A stretch of DNA of 64,000 nt from an uncultured Bacteroides sp. (GTDB taxonomy: Bacteria; Bacteroidota; Bacteroidia; Bacteroidales; Bacteroidaceae): NCBI GenBank assembly GCA_959606905.1, contig CAUHML010000011.1, forward strand, positions 13,834-77,833, given 5' to 3'. Shown here piece after piece: positions 44,721 to 52,181 of the stretch (position 1 is the stretch's first letter; every line of letters begins with the position of its first letter). The notes under the pieces are model-generated. The model ran no database searches and was not told where the DNA came from. It worked only from the letters and a program-made list of their open reading frames with translations. A program made the position numbers and the translations under genes.

Positions 44721-44761
44721 TGATAGAAAAAATCGATTTCTGCATCATAGTTAATATAGGG
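44721..44761 (+). promoter_or_regulatory. Conserved promoter-like motif (copy B) inside the invertible segment
   Basis: The element reads TGATAGAAAAAATCGATTTC, then TGCATC, an A/T octamer and ATAGGG, aligning without gaps to copy A upstream of HU over most of its length. Copies A, C and D each face a gene 55-90 bp away, whereas this one points at the right repeat and the antisense tail of the recombinase gene. After inversion it would face the fimbrial operon, about 320 bp upstream of its first start codon. Confidence 0.6.
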
Positions 44762-44959
44762 CCTACATTAAATTGGGTTTATTGAGAAAAACTTTTTTCA
44801 TAATTCTGAAAGCCCCAGTGTTCTGTATGGCGATATATTGAAATTGTGAAACACATTTCAAAACTGAGAAATAAACTTTAGTTATTAACATTAACGGTAT
44901 ATAAATGTAAATCAACAATTTACGTCACTACCGCACAAATAAATTCTAATAAAACTAAG

Positions 44960-44990
44960 ATTCCTCCTCTATTATAGAATAGAGATTGAA
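44960..44990 (-). repeat. Right 31-bp inverted repeat of the invertible segment
   Basis: This is the perfect reverse complement of 41728-41758 over 31 bases. The bases just outside (CAAC) continue a 14-base string, AGAGATTGAACAAC, that recurs at 46641-46654 upstream of the small gene at 46701. Confidence 0.9.
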
Positions 44991-45101
44991 CAACTACAAT
45001 AATTACCGTCTGTAAAGATACAAAAGTTTTCACGATTTTTAAAGAAGGAACATCGTTATTTTCCTATTTAACAGTATTTTATAGACCACATAAAAAATAT
45101 T

Positions 45102-46316
45102 TTAATTAAAATTTGCAACTTTTTTATTCACTTCATCCAAGACACTTGTGTCAAATTCTTTCAGATATATTCTTGTCATATCTTCAGAGGAATGTCCTAA
45201 TCCTTCACTAATGACAGACACAGGAATACCCAGTTCTTTAACTAATGTTGCCCAGGTATGGCGGGCCATATAAGTTGTTAAGGGATAATCCAGCCCAATC
45301 TGTTTTCTAACAATTTTAAGGCCATAATTAATACGTTGCAATGCCAGTTTATATTGAGTATATAAAGGACGAGGATCATCAACATCCAAAACAGGAAAAA
45401 CATAGTCCGTATCGTTTTTATATTTATTCATCAGTACTTCAATCTGCGGAATAATCGCAATACGGATAGGTTGTTTGCTTTTATGCCGGGAAAAGCTGAT
45501 GACCCCCGCAACAATACTTTTTTTTTCTAACCGGATTATATCTACAAATGCAGTACCTTGACAATAGAAGCTAAACATAAAAATATCTCGTGCCAGCTCA
45601 AGGTGACTCTCTTTTTTAGGAATAAATTCAAGATTAGCAATTCTTTTCAAGACTTCACGGGTAATAGCCCTCTTGGGTGTCTTGCTAATAGTGGTTTTAG
45701 TCACTTTGAACGGGTAGGCACAAGTGGGTTTAAAACCATCCGTCACTATACGATTATATACGGTTTTTAAATTACGCATATAAAAAGCAATTGTATTCTC
45801 CGAAAGCCCTGCCCCACTTAGGCTATCATCATATGCCCGGAGCAACTTGGGAGTCATTTCCGAAACACTGATATCTTTACCTTTCAGAAATTTACGGAAC
45901 GAGTTTCTTGTACTCATATAGGCGGCCGCCGTTCCATCAAGTCCTGCATCACTCTTTTCCGTTATCTGCTCTTCCATATACTCCAGAAACCTAACCTGAC
46001 TTTGTCGGATAGGACCATCGCTTAGGTCATTCACTGTATATTCTATACCCTGTGCTTCATAGGAATCTATTTTTGCATAAAGCTCCTTACGCTTTTCCCG
46101 AATAACATGATTGATTTTTTGCGCCTCACGCCCCGAAATGGTACTTTTCTCTGAAAGAGACACTTTTTGCTTTTTTTCATCAAAATCTGATTCCATTATC
46201 CGGCATCCTGTATAAAGTATCTTCTTCTTTCTCTTATGCAGGATTTGCAATACAATGGGATAAGTGCCCGATTTGTGTTGCCAGTTTTTGTTTAATACTA
46301 CTTTTATTGTTGCCAT
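45102..46316 (-). CDS. Tyrosine recombinase, probable invertase of the adjacent segment
   Basis: I start at 46316 (MATIKVVLNKNWQHKSGTYP), the usual beginning of Bacteroidetes integrases, not at the longer frame opening at 46367. A core-binding helical domain (about 90-190) is followed by the catalytic domain. Visible active-site residues are ARHTW (R352), LGHSS (H375) and the nucleophile in RIYL (Y384). Where relatives often have a TRGMxFVD segment supplying or neighbouring the first catalytic arginine, this protein reads CQGTAFVD. Recombinases of this type in Bacteroides invert promoters of surface genes. Its position 112 bp outside the right inverted repeat makes it the obvious candidate to act on the 31-bp sites; its targets have not been shown. 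Confidence 0.88.
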   Translation of the reverse strand: MATIKVVLNKNWQHKSGTYPIVLQILHKRKKKILYTGCRIMESDFDEKKQKVSLSEKSTISGREAQKINHVIREKRKELYAKIDSYEAQGIEYTVNDLSDGPIRQSQVRFLEYMEEQITEKSDAGLDGTAAAYMSTRNSFRKFLKGKDISVSEMTPKLLRAYDDSLSGAGLSENTIAFYMRNLKTVYNRIVTDGFKPTCAYPFKVTKTTISKTPKRAITREVLKRIANLEFIPKKESHLELARDIFMFSFYCQGTAFVDIIRLEKKSIVAGVISFSRHKSKQPIRIAIIPQIEVLMNKYKNDTDYVFPVLDVDDPRPLYTQYKLALQRINYGLKIVRKQIGLDYPLTTYMARHTWATLVKELGIPVSVISEGLGHSSEDMTRIYLKEFDTSVLDEVNKKVANFN

Positions 46317-46602
46317 TATCATTGCTTTTTCAAAAAAACATCGAAAGTAGTAAAACCGTTTATACATTTAAATACATTTCATCAAAAATATGGCAATTTT
46401 ACGTGTAAAGAGTTACAATTAATACCATTATCACTTTGATTTCATAACAACAGAGGGGAAAATAGGAAATAAATTGAAATACATTATCAACAAGATACTC
46501 CTTTTTAAAGTCCTGTTCCAAAACTCAAATTCATGAAATTACCCTCAAAAACATATTTCACCTATGAAAAAGGCATATTTATGATTTTTCCTTGCTTAAA
46601 AG

Positions 46603-46642
46603 GGATAGAAAAAAGCATTTTTTGCATCAATATAAATAGAGA
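46603..46642 (+). promoter_or_regulatory. Conserved promoter-like motif (copy C)
   Basis: GGGATAGAAAAAAGCATTTT followed by TTGCATC, an A/T octamer and ATAGAG aligns with copies A, B and D. It ends about 58 bp before the start codon at 46701, on the same strand. The rest of the 46317-46700 gap should hold the recombinase promoter on the minus strand; I see no clear consensus there. Confidence 0.6.
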
Positions 46643-46700
46643 GATTGAACAACATACTGAATATACACTGAAATCAAAGCGCAATCAAATAAGATGAAAG

Positions 46701-47000
46701 ATGAAGAAAGAGAATTTAGCCTTAGCCCTAACTTGCATGGCAATGCTCGCTATGGACTACAACAGTGAAAATAATAACAAAAGTAGGATCATTCGTAGGT
46801 CGGACAAAAGAGACAAAGACATTACAAAAGATTTCCCATCTATGGAGCAATCGGCGTCGGATGATTATGAACATAATCTCCTTTTACATCTTTATTTTTA
46901 TTCACTCTTATTATTTTTCGTTTTTTTAAAGGAAAATTCGGGTAGAAAAACTCAATTTTTGCATCAATATAAAAGTAGAGCTATATATAGCATACAATAA
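46701..47000 (+). CDS. Small protein of a two-copy family, possibly with run-on C-terminus
   Basis: The first 55-60 residues (MKKENLALALTCMAMLAMDY ... DKDITKDFPSM) match the next gene (MEKDTLALAVACMTMFAMEQ ... EKDITDNFPSI). The remaining 40 residues are encoded by DNA that includes the next gene's promoter-like motif (copy D), so this C-terminus probably results from loss of an ancestral stop and is not conserved. The hydrophobic N-terminal patch is too short for a membrane span or standard signal peptide. Function unknown. Confidence 0.55.
   Translation: MKKENLALALTCMAMLAMDYNSENNNKSRIIRRSDKRDKDITKDFPSMEQSASDDYEHNLLLHLYFYSLLLFFVFLKENSGRKTQFLHQYKSRAIYSIQ
46940..46980 (+). promoter_or_regulatory. 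Conserved promoter-like motif (copy D)
   Basis: GGGTAGAAAAACTCAATTTT then TGCATC, AATATAAAA and GTAGAG aligns with copies A-C. It ends 52 bp upstream of the ATG at 47033 and overlaps the 3' end of the preceding open frame. Confidence 0.6.
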
Positions 47001-47032
47001 AAACATATTTAAAACGAATGACAATTCATAAG

Positions 47033-47257
47033 ATGGAGAAAGACACTTTAGCATTAGCTGTTGCCTGCATGACAATGTTTGCAATGGAACAGAAAGAAGA
47101 GAATAATGAGAAAAACGACAAAATTATTCATAAGATACGCCAATTAGAAAAAGATATTACTGATAATTTTCCTTCCATTTCAGCTCCTGTTTCCGAACTT
47201 TATGAAAACAGACAGAAAGATAGTCAAACAGAAAAAGGGCAATCAGAAGAAATATAA
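47033..47257 (+). CDS. Small protein of a two-copy family, 74 aa
   Basis: The start at 47033 (MEKDTLALAVACMTMFAMEQ) is preferred over 47018 because it aligns with the start of the paralogue at 46701. The product has a mildly hydrophobic N-terminus, a charged middle (IRQLEKDITDNFPSI) and a polar E/K/Q-rich tail. No domain is recognised. Each copy has its own promoter-like motif at nearly the same distance, so gene and motif were duplicated together. Confidence 0.6.
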   Translation: MEKDTLALAVACMTMFAMEQKEENNEKNDKIIHKIRQLEKDITDNFPSISAPVSELYENRQKDSQTEKGQSEEI

Positions 47258-47332
47258 AACAATCTCCATTCATCATAATCTTCACCGCATCCTCTAATCT
47301 TGCCCATTACCTGTTACATGAAAACCAAGAAA

Positions 47333-48841
47333 TCAAATCCGCAAAAAAGGCCACTGTTTGGACTCCTTGCCATAGAGTGCCAGATTATTGATTATATACC
47401 CCTCAAATCCTGCAAACTTTAGAATCAATATACAACTGAGTTTGTGCATTATCAGACTGGTTGTAAAAAGCTTGTCTGCAAGCTCTTCCTCTTTATTTGC
47501 ATTAAGGTTCCCGTGCATGAATCTGTTCCTGTCCCCTATAGCGGAGATCTCAAGATCGGATAATGTATAACCAAAATGCAGAAAAGGCATATTTAACTTG
47601 TCCCGGTTAGTTGGCATATTCATATTATTTACTTTTTTTCTCAGGAACTCTGCTTGTTCGTCATTCAATACATTTTGTTTTCGCTTAGCTTCAATAACGC
47701 CTAATAGTTCCTTTCTTACCCCGCCCTTTTCCCAGGTACTCTTTTCTATAACAGTATGAGATTGTAAATTACACAGCTTACTCAGTTCAGTACAAAGCGT
47801 TTCATAAGCTATACAGTAGGCGGCCGGTTGCAGTTCCAATGTCAAAGTGGAAGAGTCCAATAGTAATAATGCGGAACGGGCAATAGCGTCATATTTATAA
47901 AAGTTCAGAACAAGGCATGAAAATATCTCCTCACTTATTTCCTCTATGGCAAAATTCCACTTTCTTTTCTCTATGAGATTCATCATTCTCTTTTCAGCGT
48001 CCGGACAAGCCATTCTTTTAGCGATAGGCATTAATACTGAATATACATTCGTCGTAAATATCGTATATTGGCATTCTATAGATTTACGCAATGATTTATA
48101 ATAGACACCTACAGGATTCAAAAAATCATCTGTTGTAGCCACTATGGTATATGCTTCATTCAAATAAACCTTACCAATGATAAATCCGAAACCTAACAGC
48201 ACGGAATACGCTATTTTATCTATTTCTTTGAATTCACACATAAACCGGGACTCGACAATCAGGAAACTTTGTTCCTTGATATTGGCATGATAGAAGTGTG
48301 CTTCTCCTTGGGGAAATTCTATTTTCATCAGCCCGGTACCTAAATAACTATTTCCGATTTCGAAATTCCACCCACGGAAATCTGTAAAATGCACTTTTTT
48401 ATCAACAGGTATTATATATCTGAAGTAATATGCTTCTTCCTGATTAATACTTGGTGTATGAATGTCAGACACTCTGATAGTACACCCAAAGCCGCGTTCA
48501 TCATAGTGATCCTTTATTTTGGCTATATGACTTTGATTCTTGGGCACAATATAGGTCTTGCCATTACAGATAAGTTGAAAGTTGTCAAGGTTTTCATACT
48601 TGGCTTTATCTATAGAATTATAATCTACAGAATAAAATTCCAAATCAAATGAATTGTCCTCTTTCTCTACGAGAACAGGGGCGTTTTCTGCATAAGTAAT
48701 GCCATTAATCTTCCCTTCTTTAAGCTCCAGTAGCTCTTTTATAAGGGATATAGAAGGTTCTATATATTTTTTCATGTGCTTATTATTAAATACTTTCCTA
48801 CTCTCTAATCGTTTTTTTTCGGATTCCACCGTCTTTTGCAT
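47333..48841 (-). CDS. Large protein with C-terminal HEPN-type RNxxxH motif
   Basis: The 502-residue protein has no signal peptide. Residues about 50-270 look like a mixed beta domain (FDLEFYSVDYNSIDKAKYEN, YYFRYIIPVDKKVHFTDFRG). The C-terminal 230 residues are helical and contain GDRNRFMHGNL with R438, N439 and H443, the RNxxxH motif that forms the RNase site in HEPN domains. This two-part plan recalls ApeA-like abortive-infection proteins, which combine an N-terminal beta domain with a C-terminal HEPN RNase. It stands alone between the small genes and the RHS cassettes. A defence role is inference; other HEPN proteins are toxins or nucleotidyltransferase partners. Confidence 0.6.
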   Translation of the reverse strand: MQKTVESEKKRLESRKVFNNKHMKKYIEPSISLIKELLELKEGKINGITYAENAPVLVEKEDNSFDLEFYSVDYNSIDKAKYENLDNFQLICNGKTYIVPKNQSHIAKIKDHYDERGFGCTIRVSDIHTPSINQEEAYYFRYIIPVDKKVHFTDFRGWNFEIGNSYLGTGLMKIEFPQGEAHFYHANIKEQSFLIVESRFMCEFKEIDKIAYSVLLGFGFIIGKVYLNEAYTIVATTDDFLNPVGVYYKSLRKSIECQYTIFTTNVYSVLMPIAKRMACPDAEKRMMNLIEKRKWNFAIEEISEEIFSCLVLNFYKYDAIARSALLLLDSSTLTLELQPAAYCIAYETLCTELSKLCNLQSHTVIEKSTWEKGGVRKELLGVIEAKRKQNVLNDEQAEFLRKKVNNMNMPTNRDKLNMPFLHFGYTLSDLEISAIGDRNRFMHGNLNANKEEELADKLFTTSLIMHKLSCILILKFAGFEGYIINNLALYGKESKQWPFLRI

Positions 48842-48924
48842 ATTTATTAAAAAAATTACATCAACATAAATTGTTTATTTTCATCATAATCTTGGAGGTT
48901 ACTAACCTTGTAATTACTATTTTT

Positions 48925-48990
48925 AGTCAACTTATTTTAGGGTAAGACACTTTCAATACAGACTAAAATACTCGATCGGTATTAGGGTAA
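48925..48990 (+). repeat. Tandem copies of the cassette-boundary repeat
   Basis: GTCAACTTATTTTAGGGTAA at 48927-48946 and AGACTAAAAT...TTAGGGTAA at 48960-48990 are diverged copies of the 31-bp sequence found at 52151-52181 and 56643-56673. They lie just beyond the immunity gene at 49010, at the far edge of the RHS cassette array. Confidence 0.6.
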
Positions 48991-49009
48991 ATGCTCTGAA
49001 TCTTTATTT

Positions 49010-49447
49010 TTAAACAGATGAAATCTTAGCAGGGTCTTTTATAGGTATTCTTAGTTTCACTTCAGAGGTACAAGCCAATATTGTATCAGATGTATCAAAT
49101 ACAATCTCTTCAAAAGGATTACAATTATCCAGAAATAAAAACCAAACAAATTCTTGTTTAACTTTATCCATGACATAAATTACCCCATCACCTCCCCAGC
49201 TTCCCTCTCCAGCATAAATCGAGTAAGACTCATTTTCTTCATGTATTGGAACTTCAAAGTTTGAAACCGCATTTTTATCATTATAATCAAAATAACTATC
49301 TATTGTAGATTTACAAAGGACTCTTACCTTATAATCACTCCCTATAAAATAACTACGCAAGACCAACATATCCCCATTAGAAAATAATATGGAATTGATT
49401 ATTGGATACTCATATTCATCTAATATATTTTCAATATATTTATTCAT
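49010..49447 (-). CDS. Candidate immunity protein for the ParB-like RHS tip
   Basis: The 145-residue acidic, soluble product begins 16 bp after the stop of the orphan RHS at 49464 and is followed directly by the boundary repeat. Position alone makes it the probable immunity protein for that toxin tip. The sequence (SIYAGEGSWGGDGVIYVMDK, FVWFLFLDNCNPFEEIVFD) suggests a small beta-rich fold seen in several immunity families, but I cannot name one. Confidence 0.6.
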   Translation of the reverse strand: MNKYIENILDEYEYPIINSILFSNGDMLVLRSYFIGSDYKVRVLCKSTIDSYFDYNDKNAVSNFEVPIHEENESYSIYAGEGSWGGDGVIYVMDKVKQEFVWFLFLDNCNPFEEIVFDTSDTILACTSEVKLRIPIKDPAKISSV

Positions 49448-49463
49448 AACTTATATTATTTAC

Positions 49464-52013
49464 TTAATGATAACTTCCTTTCGCTTTAACGTCACTTTCT
49501 AACTGTGGTTTTTCTTTTAATCCTGTTTCTGGGACAATACCTCCTGCATCAATATTTCTTTGATCTCTAAATCGTTTTTTAAATTTATCACTCCATGTAG
49601 ATTTAGATCCAGGCATAATATCATCACCCTTAACAACATTAACTTCAAGGCTCTCTAAGCCCGCATTTTGTGCAGCTAAAAGTCGTCTATTGTCGTAGCT
49701 AACCATTTGTCCATCAACGACTATAACATCTATGGGTTTAGTATATTTTGAAGCATCCCAAATTCTAATTTGGCTTACTGTTCGCTGAGAATAATTTATA
49801 TTCATGGGATCTACAACAACTAGCTCTAATCCCCAAATATCCACCCAACCATTAGTATCTGGCACATAGCTGTATAACGTTGGATTATTTCCTACAAGCC
49901 CTATGGGGTCCTGATTTAAGTAGTTTCCGGTTGAACTGTCGTAGTAACGGAACCTGTTGTAGTACAGTCCTGTCTCCGCATCTTCATACTGGCCCTGATA
50001 CCTCCACATACAATCACTCAAAGAACTCCCTTCAAAGGTACGCACTTTACCGTATATATCCAGTGTACAGTCCCACGTTTTTTCACCATGACGGTTATAC
50101 ATCTGAACCGGTGTACCTAAATAATCGGTTACAATAGTAAATTGTTCATCTTTCGTAATTTTAGCGACAGGAACAAACGTACCGTCCTCAAATACCCACG
50201 TTATCAGGTTTTCATCATCCGCCTGGATAGGCGGCAATGGCTTCTCTTTGTCCTTATGCTTCGTGACACACTCATGCAAAGGCGTATTGCCGTCCCATAC
50301 CCACCGGGTTACGTCATAAAGATAACTTTTAGTCAACCGCCTGCCCAATCCATCGTAGGTAAACAACACTTCCGCACCGTCCAGACGGGTCACTTTTCGC
50401 AGCATACCATTTGAGTACCAGTCATACTGCCAACCCATACCGCTACCACGGTATGCAATACCCAATGCCTTGGCTCGTTGTTTATTATCTATATACAACA
50501 TGCCGTCAGGCTGCACCTGCCTGCATTCCTTGAAGATCAAGTTGCCTTCCGGGTCATAATGATAATAATATTCCTTGTCCTCAAGCAGTTTACCGCCTTT
50601 ACCGTATTCCCGGTCACGACGATCCCATTGCCTATATACTGCACCGATGCGGTCGGGCACTTTATAGATGGTTTCCACCTCACTGCCCTGACGGTACACC
50701 GCACTGCTCAGATCGTCAAACTCATTGTATTCAAACGTGGTTATCAGACCTGATACATCATCGCTCTTTTGAAGCAGACGGTGGCTTATTCCCCATTGGT
50801 AACTGTAGCTGCCGGTGGTGATACTGTCTTTGGGAGTGATATGTTTCTTTATTTCACGCCCGAAGTTATCACGCCATGTGCGGATTTCCAGACCGTTGTT
50901 GATACTCCGGTTGATTTCCAGACCCGTTTCGTCACGTTGCCACGATGCCTGCCAGTCTTTATTCTCCCCTGCGCTCATGCCGCTCAGGAAACCGTCCTCG
51001 GTATGGGTGCTTTGGATGTCAGCACCCAGGCTGCTGGTAGTCCGCAGGCAATTGCCCTGTTTGTCAAAGGTACGGTTGACCGTGTAACCGTCCTGTTTCT
51101 CCTCGATGATGCGTCCCGACTTGTCGCGCTTGAACTCCACCTTACAGACCTCGTTAAAGGCTTTCTTCAACTGGCTGTCATTGTCATAGGCATACAGTGT
51201 GACCTTTCCGTCATACTGTTCTTCCTTTATCACATTGCCGATGCCATCGTAGAGGAACTCAGTCCATCGGCCGGCAGGACGTGCCAACTTTCGGACACGA
51301 CCCAGACCGTCACGGTCATAGCGGCGGATGATGCCGTCGAAACCCGTTTCTTCAACAACCTGTCCCAAACCGTCCAGACCGAAACGGTAAAATTCCTGCT
51401 TCTCGTTGCTGATGCTCGTTAGTTGCAGTTCCGAGTTATAGCCGAATTTCAAAGTACGGTTCCCTTGCTTGCGCTTGGTCAGTACTCCCAATGCACCGTA
51501 ATCAAATTCCACTTCACGCAGCTTGTCACTGGCATGAATCAAGTTGCCGGAGGCATCATACCGGAAATGGTGTTCGTTGCCGTCCGGTTCTGCCAGCTTT
51601 GTCACACGCCCCAGCAGGTCATACTCATATCGGGTAACATTGCCTTTTACATCGGTGCTTTCCAACGTCCGTCCCAGATTGTCATATTTCCACTTGCGAC
51701 TGATGCCGTTAGGATAAGTCAGCCTCTCCAACTCCATGCGGTCATTGAAAACAAACGTCAAGCTGCGCTTCAGGCTGTTGACTATGCTTTGCAAATCAGT
51801 TCCCTCGTACAAGTAACTCAGTGTTTCACCAGATGGAAAAGTACGCTTCCTGATGCGGTCATACGCATCGTATTCCCATGTAAAAACCTTGCCGCCGGGA
51901 GTTTTCACTCGGGTCAGGTTTTGGCGTACATCGTAATCCAGCAACAGCAATTCACTGTTGCGGTCACTTTTACACCAATCGACCATGATTTCTTTACCGG
52001 AATTGGTTACCAA
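49464..52013 (-). CDS. Orphan RHS protein lacking its N-terminus, ParB-like toxin tip
   Basis: From about residue 16 to 667 the sequence is the same RHS/YD-repeat shell as in the full-length effector at 57815; at DNA level 50010-51966 appears identical to 58346-60302. The N-terminal PAAR-like and DUF6531 parts are missing: ATG 52013 and 15 foreign residues (MVTNSGKEIMVDWCK) open directly into the repeat. After the RHS core end (NYLNQDPIGLVGNNPTLYSY) the tip of about 125 residues reads IRIWDASKYTKPIDVIVVDG and YDNRRLLAAQNAGLESLEV, resembling the ParB/sulfiredoxin nuclease-type toxin fold. Without the PAAR-like part it cannot be loaded on VgrG; it is best viewed as a stored toxin cassette. Confidence 0.8.
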   Translation of the reverse strand: MVTNSGKEIMVDWCKSDRNSELLLLDYDVRQNLTRVKTPGGKVFTWEYDAYDRIRKRTFPSGETLSYLYEGTDLQSIVNSLKRSLTFVFNDRMELERLTYPNGISRKWKYDNLGRTLESTDVKGNVTRYEYDLLGRVTKLAEPDGNEHHFRYDASGNLIHASDKLREVEFDYGALGVLTKRKQGNRTLKFGYNSELQLTSISNEKQEFYRFGLDGLGQVVEETGFDGIIRRYDRDGLGRVRKLARPAGRWTEFLYDGIGNVIKEEQYDGKVTLYAYDNDSQLKKAFNEVCKVEFKRDKSGRIIEEKQDGYTVNRTFDKQGNCLRTTSSLGADIQSTHTEDGFLSGMSAGENKDWQASWQRDETGLEINRSINNGLEIRTWRDNFGREIKKHITPKDSITTGSYSYQWGISHRLLQKSDDVSGLITTFEYNEFDDLSSAVYRQGSEVETIYKVPDRIGAVYRQWDRRDREYGKGGKLLEDKEYYYHYDPEGNLIFKECRQVQPDGMLYIDNKQRAKALGIAYRGSGMGWQYDWYSNGMLRKVTRLDGAEVLFTYDGLGRRLTKSYLYDVTRWVWDGNTPLHECVTKHKDKEKPLPPIQADDENLITWVFEDGTFVPVAKITKDEQFTIVTDYLGTPVQMYNRHGEKTWDCTLDIYGKVRTFEGSSLSDCMWRYQGQYEDAETGLYYNRFRYYDSSTGNYLNQDPIGLVGNNPTLYSYVPDTNGWVDIWGLELVVVDPMNINYSQRTVSQIRIWDASKYTKPIDVIVVDGQMVSYDNRRLLAAQNAGLESLEVNVVKGDDIMPGSKSTWSDKFKKRFRDQRNIDAGGIVPETGLKEKPQLESDVKAKGSYH
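50010..51966 (-). repeat. 1,957-bp direct repeat, copy 1 (orphan RHS)
   Basis: This matches 58346-60302 at a constant offset of 8,336 bp with no indel. Translations in every frame compared are the same and no base difference was found in the lines checked. Flanking sequence diverges abruptly at both ends. The lack of silent changes indicates recent duplication or continuing gene conversion. Confidence 0.92.
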
Positions 52014-52150
52014 GTAGGGATATATTAGAACTACTTGCGTAGTATGTTCAGTTCATATTGTTGTTTAATGAAGTCAAAGAACGGGATAGAAAGCGCTTTC
52101 TTCAGATGTACTTTCTGATTATAATATGGAATAATTAGTCATCTTTATAT

Positions 52151-52181
52151 AGACTGAAATGGTCAACCTATGTTAGGGTAA
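52151..52181 (+). repeat. Cassette-boundary repeat
   Basis: AGACTGAAATGGTCAACCTA followed by TGTTAGGGTAA differs from 56643-56673 at one base in 31. It overlaps the last codons of the immunity gene at 52163 and separates the PD-(D/E)xK cassette from the ParB-like cassette. Confidence 0.7.

Larger units (their letters stand above)
41759..44959. other. Putative 3.2-kb invertible DNA segment
   Basis: The segment between the two perfect inverted repeats carries the ECF sigma gene, the FecR gene and the STN-DUF3575 gene, plus outward-facing promoter candidates at both ends (minus strand at 41848-41876; plus strand at 44721-44761). It has no recombinase of its own, but a tyrosine recombinase gene starts 1.3 kb beyond and ends 112 bp outside the right repeat. 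No target-site duplication flanks the repeats (ACAAA on the left, CAACT on the right), which argues against a transposon. Inversion would exchange the DNA upstream of the fimbrial operon at 41608. Direct evidence of flipping is not available from one sequence. Confidence 0.75.
44671..45101. other. Gap holding promoter-like motif B and the right inverted repeat
   Basis: These 431 bp between the STN-DUF3575 gene and the recombinase gene contain motif B (44721-44761), a GTGAAACA site (44846-44853) and the right 31-bp inverted repeat (44960-44990). No open frame or clear terminator for either convergent gene is evident. Confidence 0.6.

Noticed and set aside
41728..44990. The inverted-repeat-bounded segment as an insertion sequence or transposon
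   Set aside because: No transposase inside, no target-site duplication, and the repeats have recombinase-core symmetry; an invertible segment fits better.
50142..51422. Long plus-strand open frames opposite the RHS genes (also at 58478-59758 and beyond)
   Set aside because: They are antisense shadows of codon-biased YD repeats, present in both copies only because the DNA is duplicated.
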